Counted from the first letter of the stretch, positions 18,761 through 28,127 are shown. The stretch: DNA of 64,000 nucleotides from Phycisphaerales bacterium (GCA_020847375.1 JADLCB010000025.1:1-64000), one strand, 5' to 3'. Notes: generated from the letters alone by a model not told the origin. A program made the numbers and translations.

Positions 18761-19315
18761 ATGAGCAAAAAAATCAAGAATCTGATCACTCGCGAGCTGA
18801 CCCAGCGGCTGGATGGCATTGAATCGCTGGGGGTGATTAACCCGCGTGGCATTAACGCGGTGCGCACCAACCTGTTTCGTCGCAAGCTGCACGCCAACAA
18901 CCTGCGGATGACCGTGGTTAAAAACACACTGGTTCGCCGGGCGGTTCAGAGCGTTGCTGATTCAAAACTCAAAGGTTTTGACGCCCTGCTGGACGGGCCT
19001 AGTGCCGTGATCTACGGGCAGAGCAGCATCAGTCAATTGGCGCGCCTTCTGGTCGAGGAGAAAAAGGAAAACAACGCACTGGAATTGCGCGGCATCTTCT
19101 TCGACGGCGAAATTTATGCTGGCGAACAGGGTGTGGAACAGGTCAGCAAATTGCCGACCCGCGAAGAGGCAATTGCCAATGTGCTGGGCGCGATTCTCGG
19201 CCCGGGACGCAAGCTGGCTGCCGCGGTCAAGGGGCCAGGCGGCAAGCTGGGCGCGGTGCTCAAGACCATCGAAGAAAAGGCGGGTGGTTCAGCCGAAGCT
19301 GCTCCGGCAGCCTGA
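18761..19315 (+). CDS. rplJ: 50S ribosomal protein L10
   Basis: Base of the L7/L12 stalk. The N-terminal rRNA-binding part includes RRKLHANNLRMTVVKNTLVRRA, and the C-terminal helix that binds L12 dimers ends in an Ala-rich tail. GGGGA precedes the ATG at 18761. It lies 65 bases after rplA. Confidence 0.97.
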   Translation: MSKKIKNLITRELTQRLDGIESLGVINPRGINAVRTNLFRRKLHANNLRMTVVKNTLVRRAVQSVADSKLKGFDALLDGPSAVIYGQSSISQLARLLVEEKKENNALELRGIFFDGEIYAGEQGVEQVSKLPTREEAIANVLGAILGPGRKLAAAVKGPGGKLGAVLKTIEEKAGGSAEAAPAA

Positions 19316-19527
19316 GCATGATCCATCGTTTGGGTGGTATTAACTGAAAATCGCCGGCTGATGGAGCTGGTGAGTGACAACTGAATACTCCGGCAGCCCC
19401 GACTGCCCCCGTACTTGCGGGGTTAAACAGGCCTCAATGTGAGGCAGGCTCTTGGGACGGGAGAAATTCGACACGTTAGCGCCACGACACGGCGTTTGCG
19501 AGTTAGAAACCTCGCAGGAGATTTTTT
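19316..19527 (+). other. Structured 212-base rplJ-rplL spacer
   Basis: The gap before rplL holds two clear hairpins: CCCCG/CGGGG (19407-19422, six-base loop) and GCCTCA/TGAGGC (19431-19445, three-base loop), followed by about 80 bases to the AGGAG of rplL. It carries no T-run, so it is unlikely to be a strong terminator. It could adjust the high L12:L10 ratio as an attenuator, RNA-processing site or second start. This role is inferred. Confidence 0.5.
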
Positions 19528-19923
19528 ATGGCGGAAGTTACTGCAGAAATCAAGGAATTGGGCGACAAGCTCGCTGGTTTGACCCTCAAGCAGGCGGTTG
19601 ATCTGACGAGCTACCTGAAGGACGAGCACGGTATCGAAGCTGCCGCTGGCGGCGCGGTGGTCGTGGCTGCTGGCGGTGCTGCCGGTGGCGCAGCGGAAGC
19701 AGCCGAAGAAAAGACGACGTTTGACGTTGTCCTCAAGGCTGCTGGCGACAAGAAGATTCAGGTCATCAAGGAAGTCCGCACGGCGACGGGTCTGGGCCTC
19801 AAGGAAGCCAAGGACCTGGTCGAAGGCGCTCCCAAGACGGTCAAGGAAGCCCTCCCCAAGGAAGAAGCTGAGAAGCTCAAGAAGGCTCTGGAAGAACAGG
19901 GCGCTACAGTTGAACTGAAGTAA
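19528..19923 (+). CDS. rplL: 50S ribosomal protein L7/L12
   Basis: The flexible stalk protein that recruits translation factors. The N-terminal dimer domain is followed by an Ala/Gly/Val-rich hinge and the C-terminal domain with [10 protein letters not shown] and [15 protein letters not shown]. Length 131 is normal. AGGAG precedes the ATG at 19528. It is followed by an intrinsic terminator, so rpoB does not follow in this operon. Confidence 0.98.
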   Translation: MAEVTAEIKELGDKLAGLTLKQAVDLTSYLKDEHGIEAAAGGAVVVAAGGAAGGAAEAAEEKTTFDVVLKAAGDKKIQVIKEVRTATGLGLKEAKDLVEGAPKTVKEALPKEEAEKLKKALEEQGATVELK

Positions 19924-19954
19924 TTCAGTGATTGTACTGAATTGATTCACAGAC

Positions 19955-19979
19955 AAACCCCGGTTCACGCCGGGGTTTT
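19955..19979 (+). terminator. Intrinsic terminator of the rplKAJL operon
   Basis: AAACCCCGG (19955-19963) pairs with CCGGGGTTT (19970-19978) around the loop TTCACG, with the T-run TTTT in and after the stem, 31 bases after the rplL stop. Confidence 0.82.
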
Positions 19980-20090
19980 CTTATGGTTAAATCTGGCGCC
20001 AAAGGTGTTCCCAAATGCGCCTGCCGGTCGATAATCAAGTAATCGCCGCCAATTGCGGTCAGGCGAATGACTGTTTTTGGAGGGTTGCTG

Positions 20091-20543
20091 ATGAATAGTC
20101 CGATAACAGTAAAGATCAAACGGCTGGCCCATGCCCAGGGTTTATCCCTGCCCGTGCGCATGACCGCACAATCGGCTGGGATGGATCTGGCAGCAGCGGT
20201 GGAAAAACCAACGGTGCTTCAACCGGGAGAAATCCGATTGATCCCCTGCGGTTTTGCCATGGCCATTCCTGCGGGTTACGAAGCCCAGGTGCGGCCGCGC
20301 AGCGGGCTGGCGAGTAAATTTGGCATTACGTTGATCAATTCACCCGGTACGATCGACAGCGATTATCGTGGCGAAGTGCAAGTGCCGCTGGTCAATCATG
20401 GTGCCAACGCCTTCACGGTCGAGCGTGGCAGCCGCATCGCACAGATGTTGATCCTGCCGGTTCCGCCGGTTGAAGTGATCGAGGTTGATGAGCTGGATGA
20501 AACGGCACGCGGTGCTGGCGGCTTTGGTCATACCGGGCACTAG
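20091..20543 (+). CDS. dut: dUTP diphosphatase (trimeric dUTPase)
   Basis: Hydrolyses dUTP to dUMP and keeps uracil out of DNA. All five family motifs are visible in order: [35 protein letters not shown], and the P-loop-like [10 protein letters not shown] at the C-terminus. I used the ATG at 20091 because GGAGG lies eight bases upstream; the ATG at 20067 would add residues outside the family. Length 150 is normal. Confidence 0.96.
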   Translation: MNSPITVKIKRLAHAQGLSLPVRMTAQSAGMDLAAAVEKPTVLQPGEIRLIPCGFAMAIPAGYEAQVRPRSGLASKFGITLINSPGTIDSDYRGEVQVPLVNHGANAFTVERGSRIAQMLILPVPPVEVIEVDELDETARGAGGFGHTGH

Positions 20544-20590
20544 CCGTGCCATCGAGATCGATTAACGACTGAAACGATTTGAAACCTTCC

Positions 20591-23206
20591 ATGCGAGAAA
20601 AATCCTGGCAACGTGCGGCGCTGTTCCTGGGCATTGGTATCTGGGTCTTCCTGTTGCTGGCGATCGGCAGCTTTCATCCGGATGACTGGCCCAGCCATCG
20701 CGTATTTCCCTATCCGCCGATCCACAACCTGTGCGGGCGGGCTGGTGCGTTTATCGCTTATTATTTGTTCTCGGCGATCGGTCAGGGTATTTTCCCCATC
20801 CTGTTTTTCAGCGGATTGCTTCTGGCTTTGAAACTATTCCGCAACCCCGTCAGCGATATTGGCCTGCGCATCATCGGATTGGCGCTGTTGACCATCGCTT
20901 TTGCCGCCACGATCCACAGCCTTAAACCCGGCACCGTCAACGGTTTCCCAGAAGGCCAGGGTGGTATTGTCGGAATTGGCATTGAAAGTCTGATGCGCCC
21001 CTACTTCAACGTGGTGGGAACAAGGCTGCTTCTGGGCATTGCGATTCTGGTCGGATTGCTGCTGGCAGCGGATGATCTGGTGCTGCGTCTGCCGTCGCTG
21101 GCCAGCAGCGCAGTGGGGCGCCTGAAAAATCAGGGTACAAAATTCAACTGGCGTTTCGTTCAGCTTCCCAAACTCCCGTCGCTGCCGAGCTTTCGCACGG
21201 TCTTTTCGCTCAAGGGTGCAGCCTCGCAGTCGCAGGACGCCAAAACCGGTAAAGCGGGCGCATCCAGACAATCCACAACCACTGGCCGGGATGACGACGA
21301 CGATGAGTATGAACCAGCCAAACCGCCGGTGTTTATCAAGATCAAAGCGCCAAAAGAACCGCAGGATGATCGTCAGAAGCTGGCTCAGCGTATGCAGATC
21401 GAACCACTGCCGACAATTCAACCTGGCAACACCGCCACCGACAATGAGCTTGGCGATAACTCGGCAGCCGACCACGAGGATGACGAGCAAATCGAACTGA
21501 ACTATGAGGATGACAGCGCTGAAGCCGCTGAAGAAGTAGCCTTTACCGATCAGGAAGACCCGTTGCCCTCTGAAGCGGCGGTCATTCCACCAACAGATGA
21601 GCAGCAGGTTCCGCCTGCACCGCGGGCGGAGATTGTCGTCAAAATGCCGACAGTCGTTCAACCGCGTCAGGTCAGCCCGCCCCCCCCGCCGCCGAAGGAA
21701 TTGGGCGAATATCATCTGCCGCCGTGGGATGCGCTGGCTGATGCCGAGTACGGTTACGCGCAGTCGCAGGAGAAGCACGTCCGCGAAAAGGCAGCCATTC
21801 TGGAACAGGCACTTAAGGAATTTGATATTGACGCCAGCGTGGTTGAGATCGACACCGGGCCGGTGATTACCATGTACGAGATCAGCCTGGCACCGGGGAT
21901 CAAGGTCAGCGCCATCACCGCATTAACCAACGACATCATGCGCGCCTTGCGCGCTGAAAGCGTGCGTATCGTCGCGCCGGTACCCGGGAAAAACACGGTC
22001 GGAATTGAAGTTCCCAACGATGAAAAAGAAAAAGTGCGGATGAAGGAATTGATGCAGGCGGTTCCGATCGACACCGCCAGGGATGGGGGCGTTCCCATTT
22101 TCCTGGGCAAGGATGCCAGCGGCGATCCACTCATTGCCGATTTGACCAAGATGCCCCACTGCCTGATCGCCGGTACCACCGGTTCGGGCAAGTCGGTCTG
22201 CATCAACACGATCATCATGTCCGTCATCTACACCCAGCGGCCTGACCGGGTTAAGCTGATTCTGGTCGATCCCAAAGTGGTGGAAATGGCGCCATTCAAG
22301 GAACTGCCGCATCTGATGTGCCCTGTGATCAATGATGCTGCCCGCGCCACCAGTGTGCTGGAATGGGCCTGTCAGAAGATGGATGAACGCTACGATTTTC
22401 TGGCTGAAGCCGGCGTGCGCAACATCAAGGGTTACAACAGCCTGACTCAGGAGGAATTGATCGAACGCTTCAACCCCGCCTCGCCGGAGGAAGAAGCGCG
22501 CATTCCCAAAAAACTGCCGTATATCGTCATTATCGTGGATGAATTGGCGGATTTGATGATGACCAGTGGTAAAGAGGTGGAGAACCACATTGTCCGCATT
22601 GCGCAAAAAGCGCGCGCGGTTGGTATCCATCTGGTTCTGGCGACACAAAGGCCACAGGCGACGGTTGTTACTGGTCTGATCAAGGCAAATATGCCCAGCA
22701 AGATCGCTTTCCGCGTGGCCAGCAAAATGGACAGTCGCATTGTGCTGGATCAAAATGGTGCTGAAGTTCTGCTGGGACAAGGAGATATGCTCTTTTTACC
22801 CCCCGGAGCCAGCAAGCCGTTGCGCGGGCAGGGAACGTTTATCGACGACAAGGAAATTCGCGACAGCGTTAAACTCGTTAAGAGCATGGCGGATCAGCAG
22901 TTCGAGCCGGAACTGGTACAGATCAAAGCCACCGGCGAAGTTGACGATGAAGCGGCAAAAGACCCGCTTTTTGATGACGCCGTGCGCGTCGTGCTGGAAA
23001 CCAAGCGCGGAAGCGTGAGTTTGTTGCAGCGGCGGTTGACCATCGGTTACAGCCGCGCTTCACGATTGATCGAAGCCATGGCCGCAGCTGGAATTGTCGG
23101 CGATTACAAGGGTTCGCAAGCCCGCGAAGCACAAATTACCCTCGACCAGTGGAACGCGATGAAGGCGCAGACCCAAGCCGATGAGCACGATGGTATGTCA
23201 GCGTAA
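20591..23206 (+). CDS. ftsK: DNA translocase FtsK/SpoIIIE
   Basis: Pumps chromosomal DNA through the division septum and aids dimer resolution. Four hydrophobic segments lie in the first 165 residues. A linker of about 210 residues follows, acidic and Pro-rich. The motor domain has the Walker A GTTGSGKS (coded near 22172) and Walker B IVIIVDELADLMM. The C-terminal gamma winged helix (TIGYSRASRLIEAMAAAGIVG) recognises KOPS-type sites. Length 871 is within the family range. The ATG at 20591 has no Shine-Dalgarno sequence; an in-frame TTG at 20579 is the alternative. Confidence 0.97.
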   Translation: MREKSWQRAALFLGIGIWVFLLLAIGSFHPDDWPSHRVFPYPPIHNLCGRAGAFIAYYLFSAIGQGIFPILFFSGLLLALKLFRNPVSDIGLRIIGLALLTIAFAATIHSLKPGTVNGFPEGQGGIVGIGIESLMRPYFNVVGTRLLLGIAILVGLLLAADDLVLRLPSLASSAVGRLKNQGTKFNWRFVQLPKLPSLPSFRTVFSLKGAASQSQDAKTGKAGASRQSTTTGRDDDDDEYEPAKPPVFIKIKAPKEPQDDRQKLAQRMQIEPLPTIQPGNTATDNELGDNSAADHEDDEQIELNYEDDSAEAAEEVAFTDQEDPLPSEAAVIPPTDEQQVPPAPRAEIVVKMPTVVQPRQVSPPPPPPKELGEYHLPPWDALADAEYGYAQSQEKHVREKAAILEQALKEFDIDASVVEIDTGPVITMYEISLAPGIKVSAITALTNDIMRALRAESVRIVAPVPGKNTVGIEVPNDEKEKVRMKELMQAVPIDTARDGGVPIFLGKDASGDPLIADLTKMPHCLIAGTTGSGKSVCINTIIMSVIYTQRPDRVKLILVDPKVVEMAPFKELPHLMCPVINDAARATSVLEWACQKMDERYDFLAEAGVRNIKGYNSLTQEELIERFNPASPEEEARIPKKLPYIVIIVDELADLMMTSGKEVENHIVRIAQKARAVGIHLVLATQRPQATVVTGLIKANMPSKIAFRVASKMDSRIVLDQNGAEVLLGQGDMLFLPPGASKPLRGQGTFIDDKEIRDSVKLVKSMADQQFEPELVQIKATGEVDDEAAKDPLFDDAVRVVLETKRGSVSLLQRRLTIGYSRASRLIEAMAAAGIVGDYKGSQAREAQITLDQWNAMKAQTQADEHDGMSA

Positions 23207-23356
23207 TATTCATCTGGTCTGTCCACCTGCATTGTTTCAAGCGCTTGCTGCGCTCAGCGTCACACATGGCCAGTGAAACCCCTGCCGAAATTCACAATCT
23301 TGACGCATTTGCAAATCCTTTATCAAAATGAAGTTACGGCACTTTATTAAATTACA

Positions 23357-23385
23357 TTGACCGTCTGAACATTGCGTCCTACCAT
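23357..23385 (+). promoter_or_regulatory. Possible promoter of the GT2 gene
   Basis: TTGACC (23357-23362), a 17-base spacer and TACCAT (23380-23385), about 34 bases before the ATG at 23419. The -35 box is good and the -10 box weak. Confidence 0.42.
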
Positions 23386-23418
23386 CGCACTGCGGGTTTG
23401 TGTTATGGTTATGTCAGC

Positions 23419-24246
23419 ATGACTCACGCGCCCGTCAACCGCGATCCGCTGCCAAGCTTTAACAAAGGTGGAACCTTGCGATTTTTGATCGCTATTCCGG
23501 TCTACAACGAAGAAAAATACGTTCTTGGGGTCATCGACAAGGTTAAGCGATTTCACCATGATATTCTGTTGATTGACGATGGCAGCACCGATCAGACGCC
23601 GCATCTGTTGGCGCAACTGGCCCGCCAGGCGCACATCCAGCTTCTGACTCACGAAAAAAACATCGGTTATGGCCAGAGTCTGATCGACGCCTTTGCCCTG
23701 GCTGCTGACCAAGGTTACGACTGGGTCATTACCATGGACTGCGACGAGCAGCATGAGCCGGAACGAATTCCCGATTTTATCGAGCAGATTCAGACCGATC
23801 GCTGGGATCTGATCAGCGGTTCACGTTACATGCACCGGTTCACCAATAATGACGCCCCGCCCGGCGACCGCCAGGCAATTAACCAGACCATTACCAGCCT
23901 GCTGAACGAACTATTCAATCTCGAATTGACGGACAGTTTTTGCGGATTCAAAGCCCACCGCGTTAGCGCAATGCAGCGTTTGCAGTTGAGTGAATCAGGT
24001 TATGCGTTCCCCATGCAATTATGGCCCCAGGCAGTGGCGGCGCGGTTGCGCATCACCGAAATTCCGGTTCGTCTGATTTATAATGACCCCAATCGACATT
24101 TCGGCGGGATGCTCGATAATGCGGATTGTCGTTTGCAGCACTATCTGACTGTTTTACGGCAGGAAATGCAGAAAATTGGTCAGACCAGCGGCGCTGATCT
24201 CGTCCGTCAAAAGGCCGCCGAGTTGCCCTGTGCCGAGGTGGGGTAA
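23419..24246 (+). CDS. Family 2 glycosyltransferase
   Basis: A GT-A fold inverting transferase resembling dolichyl/polyprenyl-phosphate sugar synthases. It has the opening FLIAIPVYNEEKYV, the nucleotide-binding LLIDDGSTDQTP, and the DxD-type MDCDEQHEP, with NIGYGQSLIDAF between them. The C-terminus lacks the membrane helices seen in some relatives, so it is probably cytosolic or peripheral. The ATG at 23419 follows a possible promoter. Donor and acceptor cannot be read from the sequence. It is followed by a BshC-like gene on the same strand with an 88-base gap. Confidence 0.88.
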   Translation: MTHAPVNRDPLPSFNKGGTLRFLIAIPVYNEEKYVLGVIDKVKRFHHDILLIDDGSTDQTPHLLAQLARQAHIQLLTHEKNIGYGQSLIDAFALAADQGYDWVITMDCDEQHEPERIPDFIEQIQTDRWDLISGSRYMHRFTNNDAPPGDRQAINQTITSLLNELFNLELTDSFCGFKAHRVSAMQRLQLSESGYAFPMQLWPQAVAARLRITEIPVRLIYNDPNRHFGGMLDNADCRLQHYLTVLRQEMQKIGQTSGADLVRQKAAELPCAEVG

Positions 24247-24334
24247 TATAAATAAGAGGCCAGTGTCAGGGTGTGCGCATGCAGGTGATCTGTCTTCGTT
24301 TGCCATTGCCCGCCGCGATTCGTGCTGAGATAAG

Positions 24335-25846
24335 ATGACCGAGCTTGCCACCTACACCTATGCCGACTGGAAAGCACCTGCTGCCGACAACCAGCTTGTG
24401 GTCTGGCCGGCAGCGGCTGAAATCCTTCGTCAGACCCACTGGAATCATCAGCACCTGAACTCCTGCCAGCAGGTTCGATTTCAAGGTTTGCCGCTGGGAG
24501 AGCTGCGACGCCGGGCGCGGGCCTGGATCGGACACAATCACTTTCAGCCTCTGCTGGCTACCGGCCACCAGACCGAGCTGTATCATCCGGGCGTATGGGT
24601 GAAAAACGCCTTGATCCATATGGCAGCAGCAGCCATCGGGGGACATGCCCTGCATCTGGCGGTTGATACCGATGAACCCAAACATCTGCACCTGCGCTGG
24701 CCGGGTGTAGCCGAACCAATTACTGATGATCAAAGTCTGGTGAGCGGTCGGTGGGCGGGCCTGCTCAGCGCCCCTACGCCGCAGCATCTGAATCATCTGA
24801 TGGTGCTTCTATCCAACAGCGCCAAATCCTGGCCATTTGAATCTTCCTTGGCGCAAATGCTCGAATCAATGCGGCGGCAATGTTCCGATTCGCCTGATCT
24901 ATCGACATTGCTGGTCAACGCGACGCACGAATTCGACTGGGGCCTGGGTCTGCGCAATTACACACTGATGGCTTCACCCCTGTGGGGCAGCGATGTTTTC
25001 CTGATTTACGCCCATCATCTTCTGGCCCATGCCGACGATCTGGCCCAGCACTACAACCATGCGCTGCGCGACTACCGCCTGGAACACGATATTCACTCTC
25101 CGGGCCGGCCCATGCCTGATCTGGTCAGCACCGATGATGGTCTTGAAGTGCCCTTCTGGATCGACGATCTGGCCAGGGGCGAGCGTCAGCGCCCGCAACT
25201 TCAATACCTTGAAGGCTTCTGGACATTGACACTGACCAACGGTGAGCGTTTTGCGTTTAACCCCAACCGATCAGCCGACGAGGCCGGCCAGTCACTGGGA
25301 CAGTTTCTGCGTCAGGCACGCCTGCGCCTCAGCCCGCGCGCGCTGACATTAACCCTGTTTATGCGTCTGTTGGTGGTGGATAATTTTGTGCATGGCATTG
25401 GCGGTGGTCGTTACGATCAGGTGCTGGATCGGCTTATTGCCTCGTTTTTCAACATGGCTCCGCCTCATTTTGCGGTGGCGACGGCTACGCTTTATTTTCC
25501 GACAGCCGGCGAGCGCCAACGTGTTAATCTGCCCGCGCTCAAGCAGGAAGGTCATCGTCTGCGCCACAACATTACCGGCCAACCCAAACACGATCTGGTC
25601 AAGGCAATTGCATCAGCCGAGCGCGGATCTTCCCATCGTCGTCAACTCTACACAATCATGCACCGCCAACTGGCTGAACATCAACAGGATCCGGGCCTGA
25701 TGGACTGGCAACATCGCTGGCAACAGGCAGTTCAGCGCGATAACGAGGAGCGTGTTCTGTTCGATCGAGAATTGTTCTACGCCCTCCAGCCGCGCGACCG
25801 GCTGGAATCACTCATTAATCGCTGTGCTGACAAGTTTGCGCAATAG
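24335..25846 (+). CDS. Uncharacterised protein distantly like BshC
   Basis: A 503-residue soluble protein that I cannot assign firmly. Two stretches recall BshC, the putative cysteine-adding enzyme of bacillithiol synthesis. The first is ATGHQTELYHPGVWVKNALI (about residues 75-94), which parallels the TGQQ-type motif and following helix; nearby, AVDTDEPKH parallels the 'ASEDHD' motif. The second is the C-terminal SPRALTLTLFMRLLVVDNFVH, then GGGRYDQV, which parallels the late core of BshC. Length is near the usual 540. The coiled-coil insert typical of BshC is not obvious. No bshA or bshB is beside it. It could be a planctomycete-specific family with this fold. Confidence 0.5.
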   Translation: MTELATYTYADWKAPAADNQLVVWPAAAEILRQTHWNHQHLNSCQQVRFQGLPLGELRRRARAWIGHNHFQPLLATGHQTELYHPGVWVKNALIHMAAAAIGGHALHLAVDTDEPKHLHLRWPGVAEPITDDQSLVSGRWAGLLSAPTPQHLNHLMVLLSNSAKSWPFESSLAQMLESMRRQCSDSPDLSTLLVNATHEFDWGLGLRNYTLMASPLWGSDVFLIYAHHLLAHADDLAQHYNHALRDYRLEHDIHSPGRPMPDLVSTDDGLEVPFWIDDLARGERQRPQLQYLEGFWTLTLTNGERFAFNPNRSADEAGQSLGQFLRQARLRLSPRALTLTLFMRLLVVDNFVHGIGGGRYDQVLDRLIASFFNMAPPHFAVATATLYFPTAGERQRVNLPALKQEGHRLRHNITGQPKHDLVKAIASAERGSSHRRQLYTIMHRQLAEHQQDPGLMDWQHRWQQAVQRDNEERVLFDRELFYALQPRDRLESLINRCADKFAQ

Positions 25847-25916
25847 GATATTTGTTGCTGGCTGAACAACCGTCTTTGTGACCTGAATCAGTCTTTCGCG
25901 TACAATCAAGCGGCCA

Positions 25917-26579
25917 ATGTTTCGTCATGTACCCAATTCCATTACCGCTGCCCGTCTGGTTCTGGCGGGCGTCTTTTTTGCCATGCTGTCGGTCTATCAA
26001 TACGAAGGACGTGGCGATCCCTGGTATCTCAACACGGCGTTTATTATTTACCTGCTTGCCCTGATCAGTGATTTTCTGGATGGTTATCTGGCGCGCAAAT
26101 GGAAGGTGGAAAGCGCATTCGGGCGGATTGTTGATCCATTTGTGGACAAAATCCTGGTGCTCGGAAGTTTCGCCTTTTTTGCCGGAAAAAACTTCATCAT
26201 CCAGGACACCATCATCGACAGCGGACAGATGGTGCAAGTGGTTCGCACAATTACCGGCGTTGCTCCGGGCATTGTCATTTTGCTGTTGGCGCGGGAATTA
26301 CTGGTGACCAGTCTGCGCGGCGCCAGCGAAAGTCAGGGACAAAGTTTCGGCGCTGCCTGGAGCGGAAAGGTCAAGATGGTGGTCCAGTCAGTCACGATCC
26401 TGGCGATTCTGGTTTACGTCAACTACCGTCACTGGTTGAGACAACAGGGCTGGGAAGAACCGGCCCGTTATTTCAGAGACCTGTGCATCTGGGTAACTGT
26501 CATCGTTACGGTTGTCAGCGGGCTGTTATATATCCAGAAGGCTGTCGCACTTTATCGGACCGGCCAGGAACACAAGTAA
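25917..26579 (+). CDS. pgsA: CDP-alcohol phosphatidyltransferase, probable PgsA
   Basis: Makes phosphatidylglycerol phosphate from CDP-diacylglycerol and glycerol-3-phosphate. The catalytic motif is complete: SDFLDGYLARKWKVESAFG followed by RIVDPFVDK, which fits D-x2-DG-x2-AR-x8-G-x3-D-x3-D. About five or six membrane helices surround it. The start NSITAARLVLA is typical of PgsA. Inserts near residues 28-40 and 103-115 make it slightly longer than usual. The exact alcohol substrate is inferred from overall similarity. Start at the ATG at 25917, without a visible ribosome-binding site. Confidence 0.86.
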   Translation: MFRHVPNSITAARLVLAGVFFAMLSVYQYEGRGDPWYLNTAFIIYLLALISDFLDGYLARKWKVESAFGRIVDPFVDKILVLGSFAFFAGKNFIIQDTIIDSGQMVQVVRTITGVAPGIVILLLARELLVTSLRGASESQGQSFGAAWSGKVKMVVQSVTILAILVYVNYRHWLRQQGWEEPARYFRDLCIWVTVIVTVVSGLLYIQKAVALYRTGQEHK

Positions 26580-26861
26580 TGGCGTCCCGGTCGGTTGAAT
26601 GTCAGCCGGATAGACAATTGTCTGCATCGGCTTATTCACTCGCAATCGAATGGAGCATCGATCCCCTACGGTGGAATCAGGCTTTCACCGCCTCAAAAAT
26701 CACGCTCAATGTGCAAAATTACCTGATGGGCGGCGAAAATGTTCCTTCAGCCTGCCAGTGCGCGCATAATTGAGTCCGGCGGACGTAAACAAACAAAAAA
26801 TGTCGGGCAAATCCGGCTCGCTGCGTCGTATTGGTCGCCAGCCAGCCGATAAGGCATATAA

Positions 26862-27725
26862 ATGAACGATTATTTATTGGCGTTAATCCTGGGTGTCGTG
26901 GAAGGTCTGACCGAATTTTTACCGGTCAGTTCAACGGCACACATTCGCCTGGTGCTGGCTCTGATTGGCGGGGCTGACATCATGAAGGACGACTACTGGA
27001 AAATGTTCAGCGTCACGATTCAGTTCGGCGCCATCCTCGCGGTAGTGATTTACTTCTGGCGTCAGTTAATGCACTACCTGCGCACTTTTCCCCACGGCGC
27101 GACTGGCGAGCGCCGATGGTGGAACCACCCGATATCGTTGGTGCTGGTCGCGTTTATCGTCACGGCCATCCCCGCCAAGCTGCTGTCTCGCGCCATCAAG
27201 GAAAATCTGGAAAGTCTGTGGGTTATGGGCGCCGCCCTGGTCGTCGGGGCAATCATCATGTGGGTGGTGGATGTCGTCATGCGCCGTCCCCGTACAGAGC
27301 AAACCGAAAAAATGACCCTGCCACAGGCGGTTATGGTGGGTATAGCCCAGATATTTTCTGCGATTTTCCCGGGGACCAGCCGAAGTATGTCAACCATTGC
27401 CGGCGGTCAATTGGCTGGATTATCGCGTCATGCGTCGCTGGAATTCAGCTTCCTGTTATCCATACCGACAATGTTCGCGGCCTGTGCTTACGATCTATAT
27501 AAAAGCCTGTCCGTTGATGCCAATACCTCCGGTTTGATGGCTGACCCGATGAATACCGCACGCTGGATCCAACTGGCCATCGGTTTGGTTACCAGTTTCA
27601 TCGTTGCCTGGGGTGTCATCGCTTGGTTCATGAACTGGGTGCGCCGGCACGGTTTCATCCCGTTTGCAATCTATCGCATTATCATTGGTTTAGTCGTATT
27701 GGCGTGGGCGTGGTCGGGATCATAA
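26862..27725 (+). CDS. uppP: Undecaprenyl-diphosphatase UppP (BacA)
   Basis: Dephosphorylates undecaprenyl diphosphate to recycle the lipid carrier for peptidoglycan and polysaccharide. The two family motifs are present: EGLTEFLPVSSTAHI (residues 14-28; most members have STGHL) and PGTSRSMSTIAGG, carrying the catalytic Ser/Arg. About eight membrane helices; length 287 is normal. AAGG lies upstream of the ATG at 26862. The 282-base gap before it holds no gene or RNA that I recognise. Confidence 0.94.
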   Translation: MNDYLLALILGVVEGLTEFLPVSSTAHIRLVLALIGGADIMKDDYWKMFSVTIQFGAILAVVIYFWRQLMHYLRTFPHGATGERRWWNHPISLVLVAFIVTAIPAKLLSRAIKENLESLWVMGAALVVGAIIMWVVDVVMRRPRTEQTEKMTLPQAVMVGIAQIFSAIFPGTSRSMSTIAGGQLAGLSRHASLEFSFLLSIPTMFAACAYDLYKSLSVDANTSGLMADPMNTARWIQLAIGLVTSFIVAWGVIAWFMNWVRRHGFIPFAIYRIIIGLVVLAWAWSGS

Positions 27726-27866
27726 CTGCACTAGCGCACACCAAAAACTTTGCCCTGTGAGCAGAATGTTTTTCTTAATTAATCGAACTATGTGAGTCTT
27801 GTCACCTAAAGCTTTTTAAAACAAGAGTTTACAAATCAGGAAACTGTTGCTTAACGTAAAAAAGAC

Positions 27867-27894
27867 TTGCTTTTTTCCGGCGATAAGATATAAT
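27867..27894 (+). promoter_or_regulatory. Promoter of the candidate non-coding RNA
   Basis: TTGCTT (27867-27872), a 16-base spacer and the consensus TATAAT (27889-27894) give a convincing sigma-70 type promoter. Transcription would start near 27901. No gene lies downstream on this strand before the terminator at 28127. Confidence 0.72.
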
Positions 27895-27900
27895 GCCGTC

Positions 27901-28127
27901 GTAATTAGTGCATCAGGAAGTATGAAATATTTACTTTCTGAAGTATGAATAGAATTTCGATGCTGAGCAAGCGACGAGATTTTTTTGCGGTACAGCCTAG
28001 TGGACTAAAAGCGTTTACAGGTTGTATCAGCTTTGATCCCCATTCGGCCGGGTCCCCCCCTCCCGGTCGAAAGCCCGCATCATGCGGGCTTCTGGCCGCG
28101 GACTCCCCCCAGTCCGCGGTTTTTTTT
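27901..28127 (+). ncRNA. Candidate structured non-coding RNA
   Basis: A stretch of about 227 bases bounded by a TATAAT promoter and a perfect terminator. Four hairpins are visible: CAGGAAGTA/TACTTTCTG (27914-27940, one G-U); TCGGCCGGG/CCCGGTCGA (28044-28070, one G-U); AGCCCGCAT/ATGCGGGCT (28072-28090); and the terminator stem at 28096-28119. The middle, 27941-28043, is less paired. It does not match tmRNA, RNase P RNA, SRP RNA or 6S RNA by eye. Short reading frames at 27922 (8 codons) and from 27945 exist, but the second runs through the terminator, so coding is unlikely. The gap of 563 bases between uppP and cysNC holds nothing else of note. Confidence 0.6.
28096..28127 (+). terminator. Intrinsic terminator of the candidate RNA
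   Basis: CCGCGGACT (28096-28104) pairs perfectly with AGTCCGCGG (28111-28119) around a six-C loop, followed by eight T residues (28120-28127). Confidence 0.9.
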
